Virus record (IMG/VR): IMGVR_UViG_3300021962_000181
Span: 1 to 47,757 of that record
Length of the DNA stretch: 47,757 bases
Strand: one strand, 5' to 3'
Origin: a virus
Positions 5,148 through 12,697 of the stretch are shown here, one piece after another. Within the stretch, counting starts at the first letter, position 1. Each line of letters starts with the position of its first letter. A program made the position numbers and the translations under genes. The notes beneath the pieces are model-generated. The model made no database searches and was not told where the DNA came from. It saw only the letters and a list, made by a program, of their open reading frames with translations.

Positions 5148-5522
5148 ATGGCAAAGAGGTTTCAAACAAAAACGATTCCATCGGAATTCAAAACGATGGA
5201 TGAGTATGTTACAAAGCACAAATCGGAATTGACAGAACAAGTTATAACTGCAATAGAGTTTGCTTTAAAAAACAATTTGACAAATGTTGAAGTGTTTGAC
5301 TTCAGTGATACTGATTTTATAGTGGTTTTGAATACATCTACATTCAAAGAGAATTTGGAAAACATTTATGATTACTATATCGACACAGAACAATATGAGT
5401 TCTGTGAGCGTGTTTTGAACTTAAAACAAATAATTAACCAAGAAAAACCTAATGAGCAAGAAAAAAGACACAAGTCCAAAAGTTCCACAAAATCCAAAAA
5501 TAAGGGACTCAATCCAAATTAA
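5148..5522 (+). CDS. Protein of unknown function, coupled to phoH
   Basis: This 124-residue protein begins MAKRFQTKTIPSEFKTMDEY. Its first 95 residues form a mixed alpha/beta domain with acidic aromatic stretches (VEVFDFSDTDFIVVL, IYDYYIDTEQYEF), and the last 30 are Lys/Ser/Asn-rich and probably disordered. No family is recognised. Its end overlaps the start of phoH by 71 nt in a different frame, so its low-complexity tail is encoded by the same DNA as the PhoH N-terminus. That arrangement points to translational coupling, and perhaps to a shared role in RNA metabolism. Confidence 0.65.
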   Translation: MAKRFQTKTIPSEFKTMDEYVTKHKSELTEQVITAIEFALKNNLTNVEVFDFSDTDFIVVLNTSTFKENLENIYDYYIDTEQYEFCERVLNLKQIINQEKPNEQEKRHKSKSSTKSKNKGLNPN

Positions 5523-6162
5523 AAGTGTAGACTTAACTGAAAAACAAAAACAGCTCATAGAAATATTACGAGATAAAAACACAAAGTTAGTATTTGTTGC
5601 GGGACCAGCCGGAACCTCAAAAACATATACTGCTATTCTCGCAGGTTTACATTTGATTAATGATAAACGTGTTAGCGAGATGATTTATATCAGAACAGCT
5701 GTTGAAAGTAGTGATAGTAAACTTGGATTTTTGCCAGGTGAAATGGACGACAAAATGAGTCCATATATACAACCTTTGATTGATAAGTTAGAAGAGTTGT
5801 TACCAAAGTCTGATGTTGATAAATTAAAGAAGGAAGAACGTATTCATGGAGCACCAGTAAACTTTCTTCGTGGTTTGAATTGGAATGCTAAGTGTATTGT
5901 TGCAGACGAAGCACAAAATATGACCAAGAAAGAACTAACAACTCTTATTACGAGAGTTGGTGAGTTTAGTAAGTTGTATGTTTGTGGTGACCCAGACCAA
6001 AGTGATATCAATGGCAAAAGCGGTTTGACTGCAATAATGAATATATTTGACGATCAAGAAAGCCGTGACAACGGAATTCATATATTTAAGTTTGACGAGG
6101 ATGATGTGGTTAGAAGCGGGTTGGTCAAATTTATATTAAAAAAACTCAAAAAGTTTAATTGA
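5452..6162 (+). CDS. phoH: PhoH-like P-loop ATPase
   Basis: This 236-residue protein belongs to the PhoH family of cytoplasmic P-loop NTPases, frequent in T4-like phages from aquatic habitats and thought to act in RNA metabolism or the phosphate-stress response. The Walker A motif GPAGTSKT (about residues 51-58) and the Walker B motif IVADEAQN (about 153-160) are intact, and the CGDPDQSDI segment matches the family's sensor region. The length fits the short phage form without an extra RNA-binding domain. The ATG at 5452 is required because the next in-frame Met lies after Walker A. It overlaps the preceding gene by 71 nt. Confidence 0.93.
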   Translation: MSKKKDTSPKVPQNPKIRDSIQIKSVDLTEKQKQLIEILRDKNTKLVFVAGPAGTSKTYTAILAGLHLINDKRVSEMIYIRTAVESSDSKLGFLPGEMDDKMSPYIQPLIDKLEELLPKSDVDKLKKEERIHGAPVNFLRGLNWNAKCIVADEAQNMTKKELTTLITRVGEFSKLYVCGDPDQSDINGKSGLTAIMNIFDDQESRDNGIHIFKFDEDDVVRSGLVKFILKKLKKFN

Positions 6163-6172
6163 TTGATAATTA

Positions 6173-6180
6173 TATTTATA
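6173..6180 (+). promoter_or_regulatory. Late-promoter-like octamer TATTTATA
   Basis: TATTTATA ends 4 nt before the ATG at 6185, between phoH and the first fibre gene. Confidence 0.5.
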
Positions 6181-6184
6181 ACAT

Positions 6185-8770
6185 ATGGCAGTATTAACTA
6201 ATAGAGGTAGACTTATTTCGTCATTGGCAGAATATGACATAAACACATATTCTCCCTCTGACTTACTCGTCATTCAAGACTTATCAGCAAACGTGACCGA
6301 AAAGATAACGGTAGCAAACCTATCTAATGTCCTTTTGCAAGCAGCTGTTAATACACAGCTCAATTTTGGTGACATAGACAATAAGTTTACAGGCTCATTT
6401 TTTGTTCCCGAAGACAACAGCCTTGGCTTTCCAGGAACATTGACCGTATTAGGACGATCTAGGTTGGGTAAATATAATTCAATAACACCCATAGTCGATA
6501 TCAATAGTGATACTCAAGAGGTTGACATAACTTGTGCTAATTTTGTTTTATCGCAGGTGGGAGGCCCTGGCCAAGGTATAGTTTTAAACGGAAATACTAG
6601 CATTGCTGCTCAGTTAGAAGTAGATTCTGATATTCTTGTTGGCGGAAATATAGATGCATCTCTTGGATCTGTATTAGCTGCTGGATTTGTTGGAAAATTA
6701 ACTGGACCTGTGACTGGTAGTATTCGTGGCGATGTATATTCTGATACCGGAGTTCAGGTTTTGGAAAATGGATCTGGTGGAGTCAATACAGCATTCTTTT
6801 ATGGAACTGCTAGTCGTGCTGATTCAGTCAAAAGCGCATCACATGCTTTAGTTGCTGATACCACACTTACTTGTGTAAGTTCCGTCACCAGTGCTTCATA
6901 TGCACTATCTTCATCATATACAGATATAGCTGAATTATCAAATACTTCAAGTTACTTAGACTATACGATTGGAGTAAATAATGGAACTGCATCTTATGCT
7001 GTAATTGCTGCAAGTGCTTTGACTTTAATCAACCCACCTACCAGCGCGGTCAGTTCAAGTTACTCAGTAAATTCTTCTACTACAGATGAAGTTGCTGGTG
7101 ATGCAACCGGAACTGGTGTAGGAACATTTAATATTGCATTTTTCTCACAATCAAAAGTTGCTTCAAATAACGGATTTTTTCGTATTACGAACGGTGCCGG
7201 ATTGGGTAATTATCAACAAATTCGAATTTCTTCATCTAGATATAATAATGGTATTGTTATCGCATCTAGAGGATATAGTAGTAATAATCAATCATATACA
7301 GCATACTACAATCTAAACAGTTCAAAAAATTTGGCAGACTATCCAAATGTTTCTGGATATACAGTTGGTTCATTCAATAGTGGTAGTTTAATTTTCGCAG
7401 CGCCACTTGGTAGTTTTGAATTTTCTTCATCAACAAGAGTTGCTGTAGGATCATCAACTGAAACATATGGTTTTGTAAGTAGAAGGTCAGGATATTATTT
7501 CTGGCCATATATGGGTTCCAATACTCCAAGTAGAGATGGTTCTATAGGTATAGGTGTTCAAGCCCCCAATTCCGCTGACACTACCTCTGCTTTGTTAGGT
7601 AAGTTCCACGTTAGATGCTTTAGTTCAAGTAAAGCACATGTTGGTAAAGTAACTGGTCAAGCTTTGACTGGCACTGTAAAGTTGCCTGAGTATGCTATTT
7701 ATGTGGATTATGGCTCTAGCAGTTACAGTCCAATTTTTAGTGTAGGTGCGTCTGGTTCTAATGCTGGTGATGTTTATGTTGGTGGCGATATGACTGTTGC
7801 TGGAACATTAAATGCAACGCTTGGTTATGGAACTCAAACTGCAAATGCTTTCGCAGTAAGATATCCACTAGGAGCAATAACTTACGGAGATTACATTTTC
7901 TATTGTCAGTCTAATTTTACAAACAGAGGATACTTGTTCAGATTAAACCAAGTCACAAATGAAGTAACTAAAATTTTTGACGGAAATAATACTTTTTCTC
8001 CAGCAAGACAATTTTATGCTGGTCACATGGCACTTCATAATTTTGACAATAATGGTGTCCCGGGAGATTATATAGTAGTCGCTGATAGTTCATACATATA
8101 TGCAATCGGAGCTTTGACTTCTGGAGCGCCAACAATCACAGAATTTTACGCCGGTGGAGGTAATTTTTATCAATATAAATGTGCATATGTAGATGCATCA
8201 TCCGGTCTGCCTGGAACTGGGGCTGGAACACCAACACGACCTACTTTTTACTTATTACCTGATTCATATCAAGCTGGTGGAAATACTGCTAATGCACTAA
8301 CAATGTATAAGGTTTATTGGAATGGATCTGCATATGCTTATGCTCCAGTAGGAACAGCATTGGATATATTGAATAATTCTCTTATATTGGGTAACGCAAA
8401 TTTGGTGAGTATAAATGGCACCGTTAACTACGCTACAATAACTAACATATATAATCCAGTTAAACGTAGATGGTATTGTATTAATAACAACAGTGGTATG
8501 TGTGATATATTCAATATCAGTGCGTATAGTTCTAATGATATTGGAGCATGGTGGGCACAAGCAGCTGGAACTAGAGATCCACAGTTGCAATATGTAAAGA
8601 CTATCGTTATTCCACAACAAGGTTCTAATTACTGGACAGATTCTAACTGGGAATCATATGGTTTGGAGTATGATACAACCACGGGTCAAGAAAAGTTCTG
8701 GACATGGAATCGTGTCAACAATAGTTTATTGACTGGTATTGTTGGTAAATCTCCGTGGTATGGTAGTTAA
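6185..8770 (+). CDS. Large tail-fibre/adhesin-like structural protein
   Basis: This 861-residue protein is rich in Ser, Thr, Gly, Asn and Tyr and low in Lys, as phage fibres are. The first 60 residues (SDLLVIQDLSANVTEKITVANL) resemble the start of the next fibre gene and are probably the virion-attachment part. Residues about 200-290 carry repeated SASYALSSSYT-type motifs typical of marine phage fibres. The C-terminal third (from about residue 540) has regularly spaced aromatic-Gly strands such as YGDYIFYCQ and DYIVVADSSYIYAIG that look like beta-propeller or beta-sandwich blades, perhaps the receptor-binding head. It is first in a three-gene fibre cluster. The target is unknown. Confidence 0.7.
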   Translation: MAVLTNRGRLISSLAEYDINTYSPSDLLVIQDLSANVTEKITVANLSNVLLQAAVNTQLNFGDIDNKFTGSFFVPEDNSLGFPGTLTVLGRSRLGKYNSITPIVDINSDTQEVDITCANFVLSQVGGPGQGIVLNGNTSIAAQLEVDSDILVGGNIDASLGSVLAAGFVGKLTGPVTGSIRGDVYSDTGVQVLENGSGGVNTAFFYGTASRADSVKSASHALVADTTLTCVSSVTSASYALSSSYTDIAELSNTSSYLDYTIGVNNGTASYAVIAASALTLINPPTSAVSSSYSVNSSTTDEVAGDATGTGVGTFNIAFFSQSKVASNNGFFRITNGAGLGNYQQIRISSSRYNNGIVIASRGYSSNNQSYTAYYNLNSSKNLADYPNVSGYTVGSFNSGSLIFAAPLGSFEFSSSTRVAVGSSTETYGFVSRRSGYYFWPYMGSNTPSRDGSIGIGVQAPNSADTTSALLGKFHVRCFSSSKAHVGKVTGQALTGTVKLPEYAIYVDYGSSSYSPIFSVGASGSNAGDVYVGGDMTVAGTLNATLGYGTQTANAFAVRYPLGAITYGDYIFYCQSNFTNRGYLFRLNQVTNEVTKIFDGNNTFSPARQFYAGHMALHNFDNNGVPGDYIVVADSSYIYAIGALTSGAPTITEFYAGGGNFYQYKCAYVDASSGLPGTGAGTPTRPTFYLLPDSYQAGGNTANALTMYKVYWNGSAYAYAPVGTALDILNNSLILGNANLVSINGTVNYATITNIYNPVKRRWYCINNNSGMCDIFNISAYSSNDIGAWWAQAAGTRDPQLQYVKTIVIPQQGSNYWTDSNWESYGLEYDTTTGQEKFWTWNRVNNSLLTGIVGKSPWYGS

Positions 8771-8785
8771 TTCTAAAAATTTCAA

Positions 8786-8793
8786 TATTTATT
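8786..8793 (+). promoter_or_regulatory. Late-promoter-like octamer TATTTATT
   Basis: TATTTATT ends 5 nt before the ATG at 8799. The following AACATATGGC matches the context at 6185 and 5148. Confidence 0.5.
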
Positions 8794-8798
8794 AACAT

Positions 8799-10097
8799 AT
8801 GGCAAGTTCATGTAATAGTCTCAACGTTCAGACAATCAAAGTAAGTCAACTAGCTCCTCCTAGCCGAGACATCATCAATAACGATTTCTTTTTGATGATC
8901 GAAAGCGGATCGTCTCTTTATTCTAGAAGAGCAACATTTGGAGATTTACTTACTTACATCAATACAGCTGACGGAAGTTACACAGGTAGTTTTACTGGTA
9001 GTTTTAAAGGAAACTTCACATCTGGAAAAGTTACTGGAAGTTTTCTTGGTAACCTCAAGGGTAATGTAACTGGAACCGCAAGTTGGGCCAATAGTGCAAG
9101 TATTGCAAAAACTGCTTCATATGTTTCAGGTTATCCAAGTGGCGCTGGAACTACAGACTATACAACATATTGGGTTGACGGAGATACAGTTGGAGGTAAC
9201 GACTATATACGTAGATCGTCTACAATGACATCTCTAGGCGGTTCATGGCCTGCTACAACGGGTAGAAGTATTTTGATGAGACCACTATGTGTAGGAACGC
9301 AAGGTGCTCTTGGTAGTGGATTGATTGGTCAACACTTGATCCAATTTTCATCGTCTGCTACAGCTGGAGGATCAGTGTTTATGTATGACATGGGTCTACA
9401 AAACTCAAATAACTACATAAGAACAGGCGCAAACTTTGCAATTTTCTATTCGGGTTCGTTTGATGCTGGTGCTTATTCTGGTGCTGGAATCGATGCAATT
9501 TGGAGACCAGATACTGCGACTAAGACTGGTAGATATGGATTTGTAAGTTTTGGTGTAAGACAACGTTTGGTTGGTGTAGGTCATTTCCCAGCATCGTCAG
9601 GTGTTAATGCACAGTTACACGTTCATTTAAGTGGATCGTATGGATGGCCAGCATTTTCATATTCGCCTGGGTATGCTACGTTTAATCCTAATGAAAATGT
9701 ATTCTTGGTAACATCTGGCAGTTCTTATACCAAGTTGTTGAGAGTGAGTGGTAGTGGTCAGATGGATGTTCGTGGAGATATCGTTGCATATTCTACATTC
9801 GCAACATCAGATGCACGTCTTAAGGAGGACGTTGCTCCTATTGAAGATGCTTACACAAAACTATCATCATTGAATCCAGTGTCATTCGTCTGGTCACATA
9901 CTGATCAAGCTGATTTTGGTTTGATCGCTCAAGAAGTTGAAGAAATTTTCCCAGAGTTTGTCAAAGATAACATGGATGGTTATAAGACCGTTAAATATAC
10001 ATCATTCATTCCTCTATTGATCAAGACAATTCAAGAACAACAACAACTTATTGAAAGTTTACAAGACAGAGTAGCTACATTAGAAGAGGATCGATAA
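8799..10097 (+). CDS. Tail fibre with C-terminal peptidase S74 chaperone domain
   Basis: This 432-residue fibre protein has three parts. An N-terminal attachment region (about 1-55) is followed by GSFTGSFKG/VTGSFLGN collagen-like beta repeats (about 60-100) and a beta-rich middle. The C-terminus from residue 337 is an intramolecular chaperone of the peptidase S74 family: TSDARLKEDV with the Ser337/Lys342 dyad, then FGLIAQEVEEIFPEFV, YTSFIPLLIKTIQEQQ and a final coiled coil. In this family the domain trimerises the fibre and cleaves itself off just before the Ser. It lies between two other fibre genes and is closely followed (3 nt) by the next. Confidence 0.88.
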   Translation: MASSCNSLNVQTIKVSQLAPPSRDIINNDFFLMIESGSSLYSRRATFGDLLTYINTADGSYTGSFTGSFKGNFTSGKVTGSFLGNLKGNVTGTASWANSASIAKTASYVSGYPSGAGTTDYTTYWVDGDTVGGNDYIRRSSTMTSLGGSWPATTGRSILMRPLCVGTQGALGSGLIGQHLIQFSSSATAGGSVFMYDMGLQNSNNYIRTGANFAIFYSGSFDAGAYSGAGIDAIWRPDTATKTGRYGFVSFGVRQRLVGVGHFPASSGVNAQLHVHLSGSYGWPAFSYSPGYATFNPNENVFLVTSGSSYTKLLRVSGSGQMDVRGDIVAYSTFATSDARLKEDVAPIEDAYTKLSSLNPVSFVWSHTDQADFGLIAQEVEEIFPEFVKDNMDGYKTVKYTSFIPLLIKTIQEQQQLIESLQDRVATLEEDR

Positions 10098-10100
10098 AAT

Positions 10101-12026
10101 ATGTCTGCGATAACTAGGTTGAACAGAACAGGCCCAATCGCATTCTCCCAAATGACAATTGGGACACCATATGGTGCGATCAATAATCTGATTGATAACG
10201 TTGTTGGCACACCAGCATCTCAAAATATTTCGTTATCTGCATCGTTGGGATTGTTGATCAAAAATACAGGAGATCCAACAACTGACACAAAAGATTCGTT
10301 GGGTCTTGGTATTGGATTGGTAACACTCAATCAGTCAGCCGATGCAAGAATGAGTGAGTTTTATGGTGGTAATTATTTAAGTGCATCTATAACCAAGTCT
10401 GGTTCCGCAACGGGTGTATGGTTTACTGAGTTTTATCCAGATAGTGTAGTTCCAAATGCCAACTATTTGACAAGAGAAACTTCAAGTAGAGTTTATAGAT
10501 ACACGGTATATTCAAAGCCAAATCCTCCTGGTAGTTCAACATTTAGACTTCAATATTCATACATAAGACCAAACGATTCGGACGAATATATTACTCAACT
10601 TACCGATAATAATATTTACAAAATTGTTTTGAAGGACACGGTGTCTAATGCGTTTACATCTAGTCTTTTTACTGGATCGTGTGCTGCTGGGTCTACCACT
10701 AGTCAAACTACATTATTTGAATCTAATAATACTACAAATTTTCAAGCTACTGTAGATTCTACAAGATTTTTTATTAATGCAAGTAGCACAATAAGTTCTT
10801 TTCAACGAAGTGATTTGAATAGTATTTGTAGTTTTATAAATACACTGATCAATACACCAGAGACTTATGCTTTAAGCGGATACACAAGAACGATACCTGT
10901 CGTTGGTTCTTCAGGAACCAGAACATTTTCAGTGGAGGGATTCATAGCAAATGTTATAGGTGGTGGTCGATATTTTGCGGGATACATTTTAGCAACCGGT
11001 TGTCCAGGTTGGCCAAATCTATCATATGCAGTTTCAGATTCACGAACTACTGCTGGAAGTGCTATTTTTAACATTTCTACAATTTCCGATCCGACTGCTG
11101 CTGGTAGTTGCGGTTCTGCTCCTACACTTACTATATCAAACACAGCAGTAACTCAAAGATGTGGATTAACTGCTCAAGTCACTGCAACGCCAACTGGACC
11201 TACACAAGTAAGATTTAGTGGTAGTGCTATATTTACAAATCCAGTAACAAATGCGTATAATGCGTCATTTAATCTGAACGTTGCTGCTCCTCCATATACA
11301 TCAGACTGGATCAACACAGCCAACGGTATGTCACTGTATGCTGCTCCTGGTGGTATCGCACAACTTTTACCAACCTTTAGTCCAACCACGTTTACATTAG
11401 CTCCAGGTGCGACACAAGTTGTTAACTATGGATTTGGATTGGCATTTTATAATCAATCATATCAAAGTTCAAGCTTCTCAGGCAAAGCTACCTTCACAGT
11501 GTCTTTCCCAACTGCTCCAGGCGCACCATCTTATACTGGCACTGTAACTGCTACCATGGATAAATCAGTATGTTATGTCGCAGCACCTCCTCCAGCCGGT
11601 GGTGGTGGTGGATGTCCAGCAGCTTGGCAATTGATGGAAACTTTGGAGTGTGGATTTATACCAGCTAGAGAAATCGAAGTTGGTATGCACTTACGTGACT
11701 CTGAATCTGATAAGTGGAACAAGGTAACTGTAGCTCATATTGACAGAGCACCAATTTATAGAACTACTATTAATGGTAATGATTTTGATGTTGATGACAG
11801 TCATAAATGGTATGCTGGTAATGGAGTATGGAAGGTGGTTACAGATGTTAAAAAGGGAGATAAACTTGAAGGTATTGGTGGCATGGAGTTACATGTAGAT
11901 GATAACATCTTGTTGTTTGAAGAAGAAGATTTTATGCATTTAAATTGTGAAAATAGTAGATTTGTCATGGGAACATACGTAATTGGTCATAACTTCCCAG
12001 TCAAAAATGCAATCATAAAGAACTAA
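10101..12026 (+). CDS. Tail adhesin with C-terminal Hint/BIL (intein-like) domain
   Basis: This 641-residue protein has about 500 residues of Ser/Thr/Gly-rich beta structure, a PPAGGGGG linker, then a 127-residue Hint module from Cys505 to Asn631. Block A is visible as C505...METLECGFIPAREIEVGMHL, block B as VDDSHKWYAGNG (His568), then VKKGDKL, and the end reads YVIGHN with His630-Asn631. The following residue is Phe, not Cys/Ser/Thr, so ordinary protein splicing is not expected; N-terminal or C-terminal self-cleavage, as in bacterial intein-like domains, would be. Only nine residues follow the Asn. Its start is 3 nt after the S74 fibre gene, with AAGAGG before it. Confidence 0.75.
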   Translation: MSAITRLNRTGPIAFSQMTIGTPYGAINNLIDNVVGTPASQNISLSASLGLLIKNTGDPTTDTKDSLGLGIGLVTLNQSADARMSEFYGGNYLSASITKSGSATGVWFTEFYPDSVVPNANYLTRETSSRVYRYTVYSKPNPPGSSTFRLQYSYIRPNDSDEYITQLTDNNIYKIVLKDTVSNAFTSSLFTGSCAAGSTTSQTTLFESNNTTNFQATVDSTRFFINASSTISSFQRSDLNSICSFINTLINTPETYALSGYTRTIPVVGSSGTRTFSVEGFIANVIGGGRYFAGYILATGCPGWPNLSYAVSDSRTTAGSAIFNISTISDPTAAGSCGSAPTLTISNTAVTQRCGLTAQVTATPTGPTQVRFSGSAIFTNPVTNAYNASFNLNVAAPPYTSDWINTANGMSLYAAPGGIAQLLPTFSPTTFTLAPGATQVVNYGFGLAFYNQSYQSSSFSGKATFTVSFPTAPGAPSYTGTVTATMDKSVCYVAAPPPAGGGGGCPAAWQLMETLECGFIPAREIEVGMHLRDSESDKWNKVTVAHIDRAPIYRTTINGNDFDVDDSHKWYAGNGVWKVVTDVKKGDKLEGIGGMELHVDDNILLFEEEDFMHLNCENSRFVMGTYVIGHNFPVKNAIIKN

Positions 12027-12037
12027 TTTTTGGTTTC

Positions 12038-12067
12038 TTGACACATATATATTCTTGATGGTATATT
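12038..12067 (+). promoter_or_regulatory. Sigma70-like promoter for hsp20
   Basis: TTGACA (12038-12043) and TATATT (12062-12067) have an 18-nt spacer. Transcription from about 12074 would give a leader of some 70 nt before hsp20. Confidence 0.6.
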
Positions 12068-12076
12068 ACCGTCACG

Positions 12077-12126
12077 ACAACGCTCGAGTGAGGTTGTTAA
12101 GATAATAAGTTCAAACGAATTATTAT
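12077..12126 (+). promoter_or_regulatory. Structured hsp20 leader
   Basis: Two hairpins are seen. The first joins ACAAC and CTC with GAG and GTTGT (12077-12097, one bulged G, GAGT loop). The second joins ATAATAA (12102-12108) with TTATTAT (12120-12126) around an 11-nt loop. The A+T-only second stem ends a few bases before the SD-like AAAGGA. A heat-sensitive leader is possible, but the SD itself is not obviously paired. Confidence 0.35.
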
Positions 12127-12144
12127 AAAAAAGAAAGGAAATAT

Positions 12145-12624
12145 ATGAGTATTGTTAGATATAAAGTGCCTGCATTGCGTCCTACTGTTAAGGACGATTT
12201 CGTAACCCCATTCGATAAGTTATTCGATGAGGTTTTCACAAATACCTTCCCAGAACTTACTAAGGATTTTGGAGTTGGGTTTTTCGAAAAACAAAGTTAT
12301 CCCCGTGTAGATGTAATTGATTATTCTGATCGGGTTGAAATTGTTGCGGAAATTCCAGGCCTTGAAAAGGAGGAAGTTTCTGTTGATGTTGAGGAGAATT
12401 TACTGATTATCAGTGGACAAAAGTCCAAGACAATTAGTGAGGACGACAAGAAGACTTACATTCGTAAAGAATTGAAACACAGTAGCTTTAAACGTGCTTT
12501 TGTGTTGAGTGACCTATTTGATAAGGACAATCCGTCTGCTAAGTTTGAAAATGGACTTTTGACGGTCACTGTTAAGAAGGTTAAACCTACTCCACCAACA
12601 AGTAAGCGAGTAAAAATTGTGTAA
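12145..12624 (+). CDS. hsp20: Small heat-shock protein, Hsp20/alpha-crystallin family
   Basis: This is a 159-residue ATP-independent holdase chaperone that would keep unfolding proteins soluble in the cytoplasm. After a variable N-terminus, the alpha-crystallin domain (about 47-145) runs from YPRVDVIDYSDRVEIVAEIPG through EEVSVDVEENLLIISGQ to the conserved KFENGLLTVTVKK. A C-terminal VKIV gives the I/V-x-I/V anchor that links dimers into oligomers. Hsp20 is a regular gene of cyanophage-type T4-like viruses. It has its own sigma70-like promoter, a structured leader, a good SD (AAAGGA) and a terminator, so it is a single-gene unit, probably early. Confidence 0.94.
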   Translation: MSIVRYKVPALRPTVKDDFVTPFDKLFDEVFTNTFPELTKDFGVGFFEKQSYPRVDVIDYSDRVEIVAEIPGLEKEEVSVDVEENLLIISGQKSKTISEDDKKTYIRKELKHSSFKRAFVLSDLFDKDNPSAKFENGLLTVTVKKVKPTPPTSKRVKIV

Positions 12625-12648
12625 TCTTTAAATAAATTGGTTATGTTG

Positions 12649-12674
12649 CCCGCCATTTTATATGGCGGGTTTTT
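12649..12674 (+). terminator. Rho-independent terminator after hsp20
   Basis: CCCGCCAT (12649-12656) pairs with ATGGCGGG (12662-12669) around TTTAT, followed by five T. An ATG inside its right arm (12662) is not used as a start. Confidence 0.88.
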
Positions 12675-12686
12675 CGTTTACATTGA

Positions 12687-12694
12687 TATTTATA
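12687..12694 (+). promoter_or_regulatory. Late-promoter-like octamer TATTTATA
   Basis: TATTTATA ends 3 nt before the ATG at 12698 and lies only about 13 nt downstream of the hsp20 terminator, so it is the obvious candidate promoter for the next gene. Confidence 0.55.
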
Positions 12695-12697
12695 TTT

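Noticed and set aside
12662-12697. Upstream ATG for the membrane protein
   Set aside because: It lies in the right arm of the hsp20 terminator and upstream of the promoter-like octamer; ATG 12698 fits the pattern of the other genes.
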